DNA of 64,000 nucleotides, from the NCBI GenBank assembly GCA_020638575.1, contig JACKIH010000003.1, positions 229,501-293,500 of the forward strand. Reading direction: 5' to 3'. Of the stretch, positions 35,848 to 45,400 are shown in pieces. The notes beneath the pieces are model-generated. The model was not told the DNA's origin, searched no databases, and saw nothing but the letters and a program-made list of their open reading frames with translations. The stretch's first letter is position 1, and every line of letters starts with the position of its first letter. The DNA is from Rhodospirillaceae bacterium. GTDB taxonomy: Bacteria; Pseudomonadota; Alphaproteobacteria; DSM-16000; Inquilinaceae. Both the position numbers and the translations under genes were made by a program.

Positions 35848-36750
35848 TCACTCCCCGCGCAGGGCCTTGGCCGCTTGCAGCACCACGTCGGACACCTGCA
35901 GAAGCTGGCGCGCCAGCGGGCTCGTCTTGCGCCAGACAAGGCCGATGGTGCGCGAAGGCTGCGGGCTCTTGAACGACGCCACGGACACCGAGGCCGACCG
36001 CGTTTCCACCGGCACCGCCATTTCCGGGATCAGCGTGACGCCGATGCCGGCGCCGACCATCTGCACCAGGGTGGAAAGCGAACTGGCGTCCAGCGTCTCC
36101 CGCGGCAGGGTCGATTGGATGTTGCAGAACGCCAGCGCCTGGTCGCGGAAGCAGTGGCCCTCTTCCAGCAGCAGCAGGCGCATCTCGCACAGTGCGTCGG
36201 CACTGGGCACCGGCGTTCCTGCGTCCTTGCTGGGGCGCACCAGCATGAAGGTCTCGGAGAACAGCGCGACTTCCGCCAACGAGGGTTCGGACACCGGCAG
36301 GGCGACGATGGCGGCGTCCAGCCGGCCCTCCCGCAGCTCCTGGATCAGCTTGGGTGTCAGCGTCTCGCGCACATGGATGTCGAGCTCCGGGTAGACGCGG
36401 GCGAGGTTGCCGATGACCGTGGGCAGCAGGTAGGGCGCGATGGTCGGGATCACGCCGATCCGGAGGCGCCCGACCAGGCGATCGCGCGAAGCGCGCGCCA
36501 GGTCGCCCAGCTCGTCCACCGAACGCAGGATCTGGCGTACGCGCAGGGCTGCCTCCTCGCCGAATTTGGTGAGCCGGACCTGCCGGGCGCCGCGCTCGAT
36601 CAGCACCGCGCCCAGGACTTCCTCCAGCTCCTTGATCTGCATCGACAAGGCCGGCTGGGAGATGGCGCACGCCTCCGCCGCCCGCCCGAAATGGGCATGG
36701 CGGGCCAGGGCATCGAAATACCGGAGCTGCCGCAGAGTGAGGGAGTTCAT
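35848..36750 (-). CDS. oxyR: Hydrogen peroxide-sensing regulator OxyR
   Basis: A 300-residue LysR-family protein. The helix-turn-helix (residues about 5-60) contains RAAEACAISQPALSMQIKELE. The redox pair is preserved: C200 and C209 in GHCFRDQALAFC, matching C199 and C208 of E. coli OxyR, and the spacing is the same. It is divergent from katG, the classical OxyR target, which makes functional assignment strong. C28 and C188 are additional cysteines. Confidence 0.93.
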   Translation of the reverse strand: MNSLTLRQLRYFDALARHAHFGRAAEACAISQPALSMQIKELEEVLGAVLIERGARQVRLTKFGEEAALRVRQILRSVDELGDLARASRDRLVGRLRIGVIPTIAPYLLPTVIGNLARVYPELDIHVRETLTPKLIQELREGRLDAAIVALPVSEPSLAEVALFSETFMLVRPSKDAGTPVPSADALCEMRLLLLEEGHCFRDQALAFCNIQSTLPRETLDASSLSTLVQMVGAGIGVTLIPEMAVPVETRSASVSVASFKSPQPSRTIGLVWRKTSPLARQLLQVSDVVLQAAKALRGE

Positions 36751-37084
36751 CAGCTAATCTTATCGCCGCGATCATCAAATCGAAATGTGCCTGATCGGGC
36801 GCCTGTGATAAGAAGTCCATGATGCCAGAAGGGACATGGCCCCGCCGCCGCCACTCGCGGCGGCTGATCGGACTCCCTTCCGGCGCGTGTTGAGGCAGCC
36901 GGACCGGTAAACCCTGCGCCCGTTCCTGCCGGCGGACAGACCACTTTGAGACATGGGAGCTGATCGGGAGGGGCAGGGGAAGCTCTCAGTCGGTGCGTCG
37001 GCCAAGACGCCGGATCACGCCCACCCATTCGCGGCCCTGCACCCGGCAGTGGCCGGAAAGAAACCAAGTTCGATCGGAGGAATC
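36751..37084. other. Divergent intergenic region oxyR / katG
   Basis: 334 bases carrying the control sites of the oxyR-katG pair. It contains the dyad at 36759-36812 and the katG ribosome binding site GGAGGA near 37076. No gene is seen. Confidence 0.6.
36759..36812. promoter_or_regulatory. Candidate OxyR binding region
   Basis: CTTATC (36759-36764) and its reverse complement GATAAG (36807-36812) bracket a 54-base dyad containing further ATC/GAT steps at roughly 10-11-base intervals. OxyR tetramers contact four ATAG/CTAT-like half-sites spread over about 45-50 bases, so size and symmetry fit, although the half-sites are degenerate. It begins nine bases upstream of the oxyR start, suitable for autorepression and katG activation. 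Confidence 0.35.
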
Positions 37085-39259
37085 ATGGACGGCGATAGCT
37101 TGTGCCCTGTGCGACGCGGGGCTCCGGTGACCAATAAGGACTGGTGGCCCAACCAGTTGGATCTGAAGATCCTTCACCAGAACTGCCCGATGGCGGACCC
37201 CATGGGCAAGGCGTTCAACTATGCCGAGGAGTTCAAGACCCTCGACCTGGATGCCGTGCGTCAGGACCTCTACGCCCTGATGACCGATTCGCAGAGCTGG
37301 TGGCCGGCGGACTACGGCCACTACGGGCCGCTGTTCATCCGCATGGCGTGGCACAGCGCCGGCACCTATCGCATCGCCGACGGTCGCGGCGGTGCGGGCA
37401 CCGGTACGCAGCGCTTCGCGCCGCTCAATAGCTGGCCCGACAACGCCAACCTGGACAAGGCGCGCCGGCTGCTCTGGCCGATCAAGAAGAAGTACGGCAA
37501 GAAGCTCTCCTGGGCCGACCTGATGATCCTGGCCGGCAACTGCGCGCTGGAATCCATGGGCTTCAAGACCTTCGGCTTCGGCGGCGGCCGCGCCGATGTC
37601 TGGGCGCCGGAAGACGACATTTACTGGGGTTCCGAAGGCACCTGGCTGGCCGACAACCGCTACAGCGGCGAGCGCGACCTGGAAAACCCGCTGGCCGCCG
37701 TGCAGATGGGCCTCATCTACGTCAATCCGGAAGGTCCCAACGGCAACCCCGATCCGGTCGCCTCGGGCCGCGACATCCGCGATACCTTCGCGCGCATGGC
37801 GATGAACGACGAGGAGACGGTGGCGCTGACCGCCGGCGGTCATACCTTCGGCAAGTGCCATGGCGCCGGCGATGCGGCCCTGGTGGGCCCCGAACCGGAA
37901 GCTGCCAGCATCGAGCAGATGGGCCTCGGCTGGCAGAACAAGTTCGGCACCGGCAAGGGCGACGATTCCATCACCAGCGGTATCGAGGGTGCCTGGACGG
38001 CCAACCCCACCAAGTGGGACATGGGCTACTTCGACCTGCTGTTCGGCTACGACTGGGAGCTGGTGAAGAGCCCGGCGGGTGCCAACCAGTGGGCGCCGAA
38101 GGACGTGGCAGACAAGGACAAGGCGCCCGCCGCCCACGATCCGTCGCGGAAGGTCTCCACCATCATGACCACCGCCGACATGGCGATGCGGATGGACCCG
38201 ATCTACGAGCCGATCTCGCGGCGCTTCCATCAGGATCCGGACGCCTTCGCCGATGCCTTCGCCCGCGCCTGGTTCAAACTGACCCACCGCGACATGGGCC
38301 CACGGCCGCGCTACCTGGGCGCCCTGGTGCCCGACGAGGTGCTGATCTGGCAGGACCCGGTGCCCGATGTCGACCACGCGCTGGTCACCGAGCAGGACGT
38401 GGCTGCGCTGAAGGCGAAGGTGCTGGCCAGCGGCCTCACCATCTCCCAGCTCGTCTCCACCGCCTGGGCGTCTGCGGCGACCTTCCGCGGCTCGGACATG
38501 CGCGGCGGGGCGAACGGTGCGCGCATCCGCCTGGCTCCGCAGAAGGACTGGGACGTCAACCAGAAGGCCGGCGTCGCTCCGGTGGTGGCCAAGCTGGAGG
38601 CGATCCAGGCGGAGTTCAACGCGGCGCAGAGCGGCGGCAAGAAGGTCTCGCTGGCCGACCTGATCGTCCTGGGCGGCTGTGCTGCTGTCGAGGCGGCGGC
38701 CAAGAAGGCCGGTCACGACGTGACGGTTCCCTTCACGCCGGGCCGCACCGATGCCACGCAGGACCAGACCGACGTGGAGTCCTTCGCACCGCTTGAGCCG
38801 GTGGCCGATGGGTTCCGCAACTTCCAGAAGGGCCGCTACTCGGTCTCCGGCGAAGAGCTGCTGGTCGACCGGGCCCAGTTGCTGACCCTGACCGCTCCGG
38901 AGATGACGGTGCTCGTCGCCGGCATGCGCATGCTGGGCGGCAATGTCGGCGGATCGCAGCACGGCGTCTTCACCAAGCGGCCGGAAACGCTGAGCAACGA
39001 CTTCTTCGTCAACCTGCTCGACATGGGCACGGAGTGGAAGCCGACCGACGACTCCGGCATGGAGTTCGAAGGGCGCGACCGCGCCACCGGCGAACTGAAG
39101 TGGACGGGGACCCGCGTCGACCTGGTCTTCGGGGCCAACTCGCAGCTTCGCGCCATTGCCGAAGTCTACGGGTGCGACGATGCCGAGCCGGCTTTCGTGC
39201 GCGACTTCGTTGCCGCGTGGACCAAGGTGATGAACGCCGACCGCTTCGACCTTGCCTGA
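37085..39259 (+). CDS. katG: Catalase-peroxidase KatG
   Basis: A 724-residue bifunctional haem enzyme that destroys H2O2. The distal Arg-Trp-His is R86, W89, H90 in FIRMAWHSAGTYR. The Tyr of the Met-Tyr-Trp adduct lies in QMGLIYVNPEGPNG, and the proximal haem His in TAGGHTFGKCHGAG. The second, haem-less peroxidase-like domain follows (GLTISQLVSTAWASAATFRGSDMRGG). An excellent GGAGGA precedes the ATG at 37085. Expression is expected to be OxyR-dependent. A strong intrinsic terminator follows at 39333. Confidence 0.97.
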   Translation: MDGDSLCPVRRGAPVTNKDWWPNQLDLKILHQNCPMADPMGKAFNYAEEFKTLDLDAVRQDLYALMTDSQSWWPADYGHYGPLFIRMAWHSAGTYRIADGRGGAGTGTQRFAPLNSWPDNANLDKARRLLWPIKKKYGKKLSWADLMILAGNCALESMGFKTFGFGGGRADVWAPEDDIYWGSEGTWLADNRYSGERDLENPLAAVQMGLIYVNPEGPNGNPDPVASGRDIRDTFARMAMNDEETVALTAGGHTFGKCHGAGDAALVGPEPEAASIEQMGLGWQNKFGTGKGDDSITSGIEGAWTANPTKWDMGYFDLLFGYDWELVKSPAGANQWAPKDVADKDKAPAAHDPSRKVSTIMTTADMAMRMDPIYEPISRRFHQDPDAFADAFARAWFKLTHRDMGPRPRYLGALVPDEVLIWQDPVPDVDHALVTEQDVAALKAKVLASGLTISQLVSTAWASAATFRGSDMRGGANGARIRLAPQKDWDVNQKAGVAPVVAKLEAIQAEFNAAQSGGKKVSLADLIVLGGCAAVEAAAKKAGHDVTVPFTPGRTDATQDQTDVESFAPLEPVADGFRNFQKGRYSVSGEELLVDRAQLLTLTAPEMTVLVAGMRMLGGNVGGSQHGVFTKRPETLSNDFFVNLLDMGTEWKPTDDSGMEFEGRDRATGELKWTGTRVDLVFGANSQLRAIAEVYGCDDAEPAFVRDFVAAWTKVMNADRFDLA

Positions 39260-39332
39260 TCGCAGGCTCTAGGTTCTAGCGGACCAAGGGAGGTGCTGCC
39301 CGGCCGGGCAGCGCTTCCCGACCACCGATCGG

Positions 39333-39369
39333 GGCGGCCTTTCAAGTGCGCTTGGAAGGCCGCCTTTTT
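39333..39369 (+). terminator. Rho-independent terminator of katG
   Basis: GGCGGCCTT...AAGGCCGCC forms a long stem (39333-39364, with inner CAAG/CTTG pairing and a TGCG loop) followed directly by TTTTT (39365-39369). It is the clearest intrinsic terminator in the window, 73 bases after the katG stop and ahead of the convergent ROK gene. Confidence 0.9.
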
Positions 39370-39408
39370 CGTTGGCCCGGGAATGGCTTCGGACTCCCTG
39401 AAGCGGCT

Positions 39409-40677
39409 CTAGGGTCCGATGCGTCCGGCCGGCACCCGGCTGCGCGGGGTCTGCGGTTCGCCCAGCAGCACCTGGTGGCTGGGGCTGAAGGTGTCGTTGA
39501 GCGGCAGCAGGGCGGCCCCGATGGCGGCGGCGTTGCGGCCGACCAGGCCGGCCAGGACCTGCGGCGGCGGCCGGCTTTCCGGCGAGATGTCCTGCAACCG
39601 CGCTTCGATGCGCGCAATCAGGGTCGCCAGCAGGTCTTTCGGCAAATCGCCATCCAGCACGACCAGGGGCACGTCGAGGATGCGCGCGGCCGAGAGGATC
39701 GGCGTGGCAGCGGCATCGGCCGCGTCGGCCATCCAGGCCTCCACCAGTTCGGGGTACTTGGCGGCGGCCAGGGAAAGATCGCGCTGCTCGGCCTCCGCCA
39801 CGCCGTGGTGGCGGAGATGGCGGATGAGGGCGTTGATGGACGTCCGCGTGAGCAGCACGTCGACACCGTTTGCCGGCTGCGGGGCGCTGTCCAGCGTGGA
39901 GGCCGGCACCGGCATCAGGCCGATGTCGCCGGCATTGCCGGTGGGACCGCGGTGATAGCTGCCGTCCACCACCACGCCGCCGCCGATGGCGGCACCGACG
40001 TAGAGATAAAGGAAGTTGTCGGCTTGGCGCCCGCGGCCCTGCAGCAGTTCGGCCACGGTGGCGGCGGTGCCGTCGTTCTCCAGGGTCACCGGCAGGTTGA
40101 GCGCCCGGGATAGCTCGGCGCCCAGATCCACCTCGTCCCACCCGGCCATTGCCCCTTCGGGAATGTCCAACTGGCGGTGCCAGCTTTCCAGGTTGGACGG
40201 AAGGGCGACGCCGATACCCGTGGGCGGCATGGGCCAGCCGGCCATTTCGGCGGCGGCACGCAGCTCCACCGCTGATTCGGTAATGAAGGCGATGGCCTCT
40301 TCGGGGCTGGGGAAGGGCCGGTCGAGTTGGCGCGATTGCACGATCTGGCCGCGAAAGTCGACCAACAGCACATCGACGGTACGGCGGCCGACCTTGGCAC
40401 CTATGGATTGTGCGCCGGCAGCATCGAGCGTGAGAAGCGTGGCGGGCTGGCCGCGCTGGCCGGTGCGCCGGCCTTCGGCGCGGATCAGCTTGCGGGCTTC
40501 GAGATCGCGCACGATCACGCCGGCGGTGTTGTCCGTCAGCCCGGCGTAGCGGGCGAGGTCGGCCTTCGACGCCTGACCGAGGCGCCGCAGCGCCATCAGA
40601 ATCACCCGCTCGTTGTAATGGCGCAGGTAGACCGAATTGCTGCCCTGGCCGGTGCGGCTGTGAGGTTGGCTGGCCAC
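39409..40677 (-). CDS. ROK-family transcriptional regulator (NagC/XylR-like)
   Basis: A 422-residue repressor. The N-terminal winged helix (about residues 20-75) contains MALRRLGQASKADLARYAGLTDNTAG. The ROK domain follows, with LENDGTAA and GGGVVVDGSYHRGPTGNAGDIG. The family's Cys-rich zinc motif (CxCGxxGC) that normally follows GHxxx is missing; the equivalent stretch is DSAPQPANGVDVLLTRTSI. Start is a GTG at 40677 with GGAGGAACC at ideal spacing; no ATG fits. ROK repressors usually answer to sugars, but no sugar operon is next to it, so the target is unknown. Confidence 0.8.
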   Translation of the reverse strand: MASQPHSRTGQGSNSVYLRHYNERVILMALRRLGQASKADLARYAGLTDNTAGVIVRDLEARKLIRAEGRRTGQRGQPATLLTLDAAGAQSIGAKVGRRTVDVLLVDFRGQIVQSRQLDRPFPSPEEAIAFITESAVELRAAAEMAGWPMPPTGIGVALPSNLESWHRQLDIPEGAMAGWDEVDLGAELSRALNLPVTLENDGTAATVAELLQGRGRQADNFLYLYVGAAIGGGVVVDGSYHRGPTGNAGDIGLMPVPASTLDSAPQPANGVDVLLTRTSINALIRHLRHHGVAEAEQRDLSLAAAKYPELVEAWMADAADAAATPILSAARILDVPLVVLDGDLPKDLLATLIARIEARLQDISPESRPPPQVLAGLVGRNAAAIGAALLPLNDTFSPSHQVLLGEPQTPRSRVPAGRIGP

Positions 40678-41732
40678 CTTGAGGTTCCTCCGATCCACAA
40701 GGGCCCGGTTGGTCCCGAACCCATTGATGGAACCGTAGCGCCGATCGGTGAGCGGATCAATAAATAATTCATTGTGGATTAACAAAAGCCCCGATGAACC
40801 GGCGGACCGGCCACGGTGGACCGTCGGGGCTTTGCCCCAGCGGCGCTGCAACGGCAAGCCGTCATGGCGGGAGTCCCAGGTCACCTTCATAATGGTGTCG
40901 ATCCGCAAGGCCGAATTTCAGCAACCTGGAACTATATTCACGGAGCAGGCCGAACAAAAAAGACATTCTCGATCGCTCGGAGGCGGAGAAGATGAACATA
41001 TATATTTATTAATTCACAGTGATTTGCGATATAGGCAACTTCGTTATTTATTATGGAGGTCAATTTGCGGGCCCGACAGGCCAGATTGGCCGCCCGCAAA
41101 GTTCCCTGCGCGCGTCTTGCGCGGGCGCCAAACCGGCAGGGGAGGGGAGGGGCGAGACCGTAGCGCCCACGAGGTAGGGCCGCCGGCCTGCGGATGGGTG
41201 GGGCCCGCAACGTCGCCCTTCGGCCGGGGTTGCACGCGGTGGGGAAAGCGACAGCACTGCATGGGCCGTTCGGCCGGACTTGGCGGCCGACGGTACCGCA
41301 ACTGTCGTGGACTGTCCGGACGGCGGCTGGAACCGCCGGGACCTTGAAGAATACCTGCCGGCCCTTCGCGCCAACTTCTCTGCGTTGTGCCAGCTTCCCC
41401 ATCTGAGGATCCGCAGAACCGACGCCCGAGGGCGCGCGCTGGGCAGCCCCACCGCCGCCGCGCTGGAGGCAGGCCGCGATGTGTAGCGCCGGGCACGCCG
41501 CAGTAGTGGCCGGGCAAGAAGGAAGCCCTGGTCCGCCAGGCACCCGCACTGTGGCAATCAAACGCCGGAGAGCAGAAATACCCGCAAACTGGCACCTGCG
41601 CGCTTGCCAAACCCGTTGGAACGCACCACAACACTTGCTGACCGACGAACGCGTCGGCGTCCAGATCGGGCGAACTGCGTCACCCGCGCGGCCGGGCAGG
41701 TTTGCAGTACCACCATGAGGTAGAGGGGACAT
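40678..41732. other. 1-kb region without a convincing gene
   Basis: From 40678 to 41732 no open frame shows a ribosome binding site together with a recognisable domain. Three things stand out. GGGGCTTTGCCCC forms a small hairpin near 40826. A strongly AT-rich patch lies at about 40925-41065. Immediately after it, a perfect hairpin has arms TTTGCGGGC (41064-41072) and GCCCGCAAA (41092-41100). A 68-codon frame at 41280-41486 (+) has some protein-like character but no recognisable family. Confidence 0.5.
41064..41100. other. Perfect nine-pair hairpin next to the AT-rich patch
   Basis: TTTGCGGGC (41064-41072) pairs with GCCCGCAAA (41092-41100). The loop contains a further self-complementary GGCC...GGCC. 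No T run follows. It could be the core of a small RNA or an end of a lost element; neither is shown. Confidence 0.4.
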
Positions 41733-42227
41733 ATGATGTCGAAGACCTTGAATGCGCTGGCGGCCGGGCTGGTCGCGTCCACCATTGGCTTCGCTGGGGC
41801 TTCGGCCAACGCGGAGAGCATCACCGAGACGCTGGCGGCTGCCGGCAACTTCAACACTTTCCTGGCGGCGGCCGATGCCTCCGGCGTCAACTACCTGTTG
41901 GCGCTCGATGGCCCGTTCACCGTGTTCGCGCCGACCGACGAGGCATTTGCCGCCCTGCCGGCGGGCACGCTGGAAGAGCTGATGCTTCCGGAGAACCGCT
42001 ACGAACTGGCGGACATCCTGAAGTACCACATCCTTCCGCGTTCGCTGACCTCCGAGGACATGATCGGCAGCGTGCAGGACTACCTGACTTTCGAAGGCAG
42101 CTTCCTGGAAGTGAACTATCAGCCGAACGCCGGCCTGTTCGTCGGCAACGAAAACGCGCTGGTGACCCCGGACGTTGCCGCCGACAACGGCGTCATCCAC
42201 ATCATCGACGCGGTGCTGCTCCCGTAA
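41733..42227 (+). CDS. Secreted fasciclin (FAS1) domain protein
   Basis: A 164-residue protein: signal peptide (about residues 1-27, cleavage near ANA-E), then one FAS1 domain. The two FAS1 motifs are FTVFAPTDEAFAALP and the C-terminal NGVIHIIDAVLLP; the central ILKYHILP matches the family H-box. FAS1 domains mediate adhesion or bind hydrophobic ligands in the periplasm or outside the cell. AGAGGGG precedes two adjacent ATGs (41733 and 41736). It is monocistronic, with a terminator at 42256. Confidence 0.9.
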   Translation: MMSKTLNALAAGLVASTIGFAGASANAESITETLAAAGNFNTFLAAADASGVNYLLALDGPFTVFAPTDEAFAALPAGTLEELMLPENRYELADILKYHILPRSLTSEDMIGSVQDYLTFEGSFLEVNYQPNAGLFVGNENALVTPDVAADNGVIHIIDAVLLP

Positions 42228-42255
42228 TCTTCGGGACGGATCGTCAAGATCAGCG

Positions 42256-42289
42256 CAGGCCCGCCACCCGGCGGGCCTGTTGCCGTTTT
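42256..42289 (+). terminator. Rho-independent terminator of the fasciclin gene
   Basis: CAGGCCCGCC (42256-42265), loop ACCC and GGCGGGCCTG (42270-42279) form a perfect ten-pair stem followed by TTGCCGTTTT. It lies 28 bases after the fasciclin stop. Confidence 0.8.
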
Positions 42290-42484
42290 GGGCGGTCGAT
42301 TTTCAGGGTGGCCCCCCGCGCCCGACGCCTGCCTTGCCCATGACGCAAGACTGAGCCACGCTCCCGGCAAGCTGCGGGAGCCCAGGACATGTGCGCTGGC
42401 GGGCCGACCAACCGGACGCAAGAGGACGCGGGCGGACCCCACCGGCCGCGCCGTTTGTGTCCGCCCGCCAAACGGTAGGCGACC

Positions 42485-45400
42485 ATGCGCTGGTGGCACT
42501 GGCCGGTGCTGGGCATCGGCGTCGTCTCCGCCGCGGGTGTCGGCGCCTGGCTGGTCGTCGGGCCGAATCTGGTGCGGCCGGCGGTCATGCTGGCATTGGA
42601 GTCCGCGGGCCTGCCGGTCGACCGTGCGCGGGTCGCCGCCATCGGCTTCGGCTCCGCCACCTTGACCGACGTGTCGCTGTCGGGCGGCGCCCTGGTTGCC
42701 GACAGCGTCAGCGTGACCTTCGACCCGGTGGCGTTGGCCAACGAGGGCCTGGTGGACGACCTGACGATCGTCGGCGCGCACGGGTCGATGGCGGTGGACG
42801 CGGCGGGCGTGCTGAGCATCGGCGGACTCGACTTCGGCGAGGACGAGGACTCGGCGGGCGGTGGCCTCGACCTGCCGTTCGCCCGCCTGCACCTCACCGA
42901 CGCCACCGTCGCCTTCACCTCGCCCTGGCTGTCGGCGGACCTGGTGGGCGACGTGGAGATTGGCGCAGTGGGGACCGCGGCGGCCACGGCGATCGCCGGC
43001 GACGCGACGGCCACCACCGCCTGGGGCACCTTCCAGTTGCAGCCCGATTTGCAGATCGCAGCAGACGGCACGTTGTCCGGCGGCGTGATGGCGCGCGGCG
43101 ACCGCGTTACGCTCGCCGGCGACGCCTGGGCCGATGGGGTCGTCGCCTGGGTAGAGGTCGCATCCGACATCGACGGCGACCTGACGGGCCAGGTCACGGC
43201 CCGGGCGGCCACCTTTGGCACCTGGCGGGCAGCCGACCTGGTGGTCACCGCGGACCTGGCGGGGTGGCTGCCGCAATGGCTATCGGTGCGCGGGCAGGCG
43301 GAACCGGGCGGGCTCGACATCGCGCTGGAGGCCGTGCCCGATGCCACGGCGACGGCCGACGGATCGGCCACCTGGCACGTGGTGGGCGATGTCACGGCCG
43401 ACCGGCTGGCGGCGCTGGCCGACACCCTAGGCGTGGGCCTGGTGGCGTCCGGCCGCGGTGCCGTAGAGGCCGATCTGTCCGTCACCCTGCCGGCGCCACC
43501 CGATGCGCTCGACCTGGTGCAGCTCGATCTCCTGGCGATACCGGTGGCGGGCACCGTTGCCCTCGGGGCCGTCGATGTCGCGCTTGCCGGCGGCGGTCAT
43601 GTCGATGCCGCGTCGCTCGCCGGCACCATCGATTGGGCCGACAACCGCCTGGTCGTCACGGGGTCCCGGCCCTGGACGATCCACGGTGCACCGCCCGATT
43701 GGGGACCGGTGGCCGCCACCCTCGGGCCCACGATCGATGGCCCACCGCACCGCATAACCCTGCAGCTCGATGGCAACGGCGCTTTGGATGCCGTCGGCAT
43801 GCTGTCGATCGCAGGCACCAGCGGTGCCGGCGACGGCTATGTCCAGGTCTCGCTCACCGACATTTTCGGGCCGTCGCTGTTCGTCAACCTCCCCGAAGCC
43901 CGGCTGGATGCCTTCCATTTCACCCTGGGCGACGTGGCGATCACGTTGGATGGTCCGGTCACCGTGGCGGCTGGCGGCACGCCGCAGGAGGGCGAACTCA
44001 GCCTCAGCGGGCCGATCCGCGTAACCCCGCTCGGCCTCGACGAGTTGCAGACGCTGACGGCCGATATCGACGTGGACCTGAGCTTGCGCGACGGCACCCT
44101 GGTGGCCCTGGTGAACGCGTGCCGCAGCGTCGTCGCCGAACTGGGGGAGGGCCTCGGCGTCACCTTGGATGGGCCGGTGGAAACCTGCGTGGTGCCCTCC
44201 GACCAGCCGGTTGCGCGGCTGGAGCCGGACGGCACGTGGACGATCGACGCCGCCATGGCGCCGCTGCATGCGACGGGCGAGTTGGCCGGCGAGCGCTTCG
44301 ACCTGGCGGCAGCCGGGCCGCCGGTCGCGGTGACGGCGGGGCCGGCCGGCGTGCTTGTGGCGGGCGAGGGGCTGGACCTGGTGCTGCCGGGGGCTGGCGT
44401 GGCCCTGTCGGGGGCCGAAATCGCGGTGTCGCACGGCGAACCGGGAAGCGGCGTCACGGTGGATCTGGAAGGCGGCATCCTGCGGCTGCTGCAATATCCC
44501 GCACCGGTGGTGCCGCTGTGGGTCGCCGGTACCGCCAACTTTGCGCCGGACGGCACCATCACCGCCCAGATCAACGGGGCGGGCGCCAACGGTGCGTTGC
44601 GCCTCTCCGCGGCCGCCAGGGGTACGGGAGACGGCGGGCGAATCGATCTCCGTGTCGCCCCCATCCAGTTTTCCGCCGATGGGGTACAGCCGGCCAGCCT
44701 GTTCCCCATGGTACCGGCCGACCTGCTGCTGGCCGTGGAAGGCCGGGTTTCCGGATCTGCCGTCACCGGGTGGGGGGCAGGAGCGGCGGAGTGGGGCGAG
44801 GTGGCGGTCGACGACCTTTCCGTCGCCGTGCCCGGGCTGACCGCCTACGGCCTCAACGGCCGCTTCTCGGTTGCCGCCTTCGATCCGCTGACGGTGCCAC
44901 CGGGCCAGGTTCTGACGGCCGAAGAGATCGATACCGCCATCCTGCTGCGCAACGGCCGGCTGGTGTTCGGCATCCACGGCGGCGATACCCTTTCAGTGGA
45001 GGATCTGCACTTCACCTGGGCCGGCGGCGTGCTCAGCGCCGATCCGTTCGAGACGGGGCTCTACGACGATGAGCGGGTGATCGCGCTGAGTGCCGAGGGT
45101 GTGTCCCTGGCGGAGGTGCTGGCCATGATCGGCGACCCCGATTTGGATGCCGACGGAGACCTGGCGGGACGCGTGCCCTTGCGCCTCAGCGATGACACGA
45201 TCGCTATCCAGGGTGGTCTCCTGGCTGCAACGCGGCCCGGCGTGATCCGCTATCGCCCGGCCGAACCACCCCTACCGGCGGACGAACAGGGAGTGGACTT
45301 GCTGCTCGAAGCGTTGGAGGATTTTCACTACGACGGCTTGTCGCTGTCGCTCGCCGGCCAGACGGGTCAGGATCTCACGGTGGCGCTACGCCTTAGGGGC

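Noticed and set aside
33642..35939. Long minus-strand frame extending ygiD upstream to 765 codons
   Set aside because: The extension is antisense to the desaturase gene and not protein-like; the YgiD domain starts near 34463 or 34406.
41280..41486. 68-codon plus-strand frame with some protein-like sequence (DLEEYLPALRANFSAL)
   Set aside because: No ATG/GTG with a ribosome binding site and no known family; mentioned only as a possibility in the gene-free region.
40938..42200. 420-codon minus-strand frame over the gene-free kilobase and the fasciclin gene
   Set aside because: It is antisense to the fasciclin gene, has no ribosome binding site and no recognisable domain.
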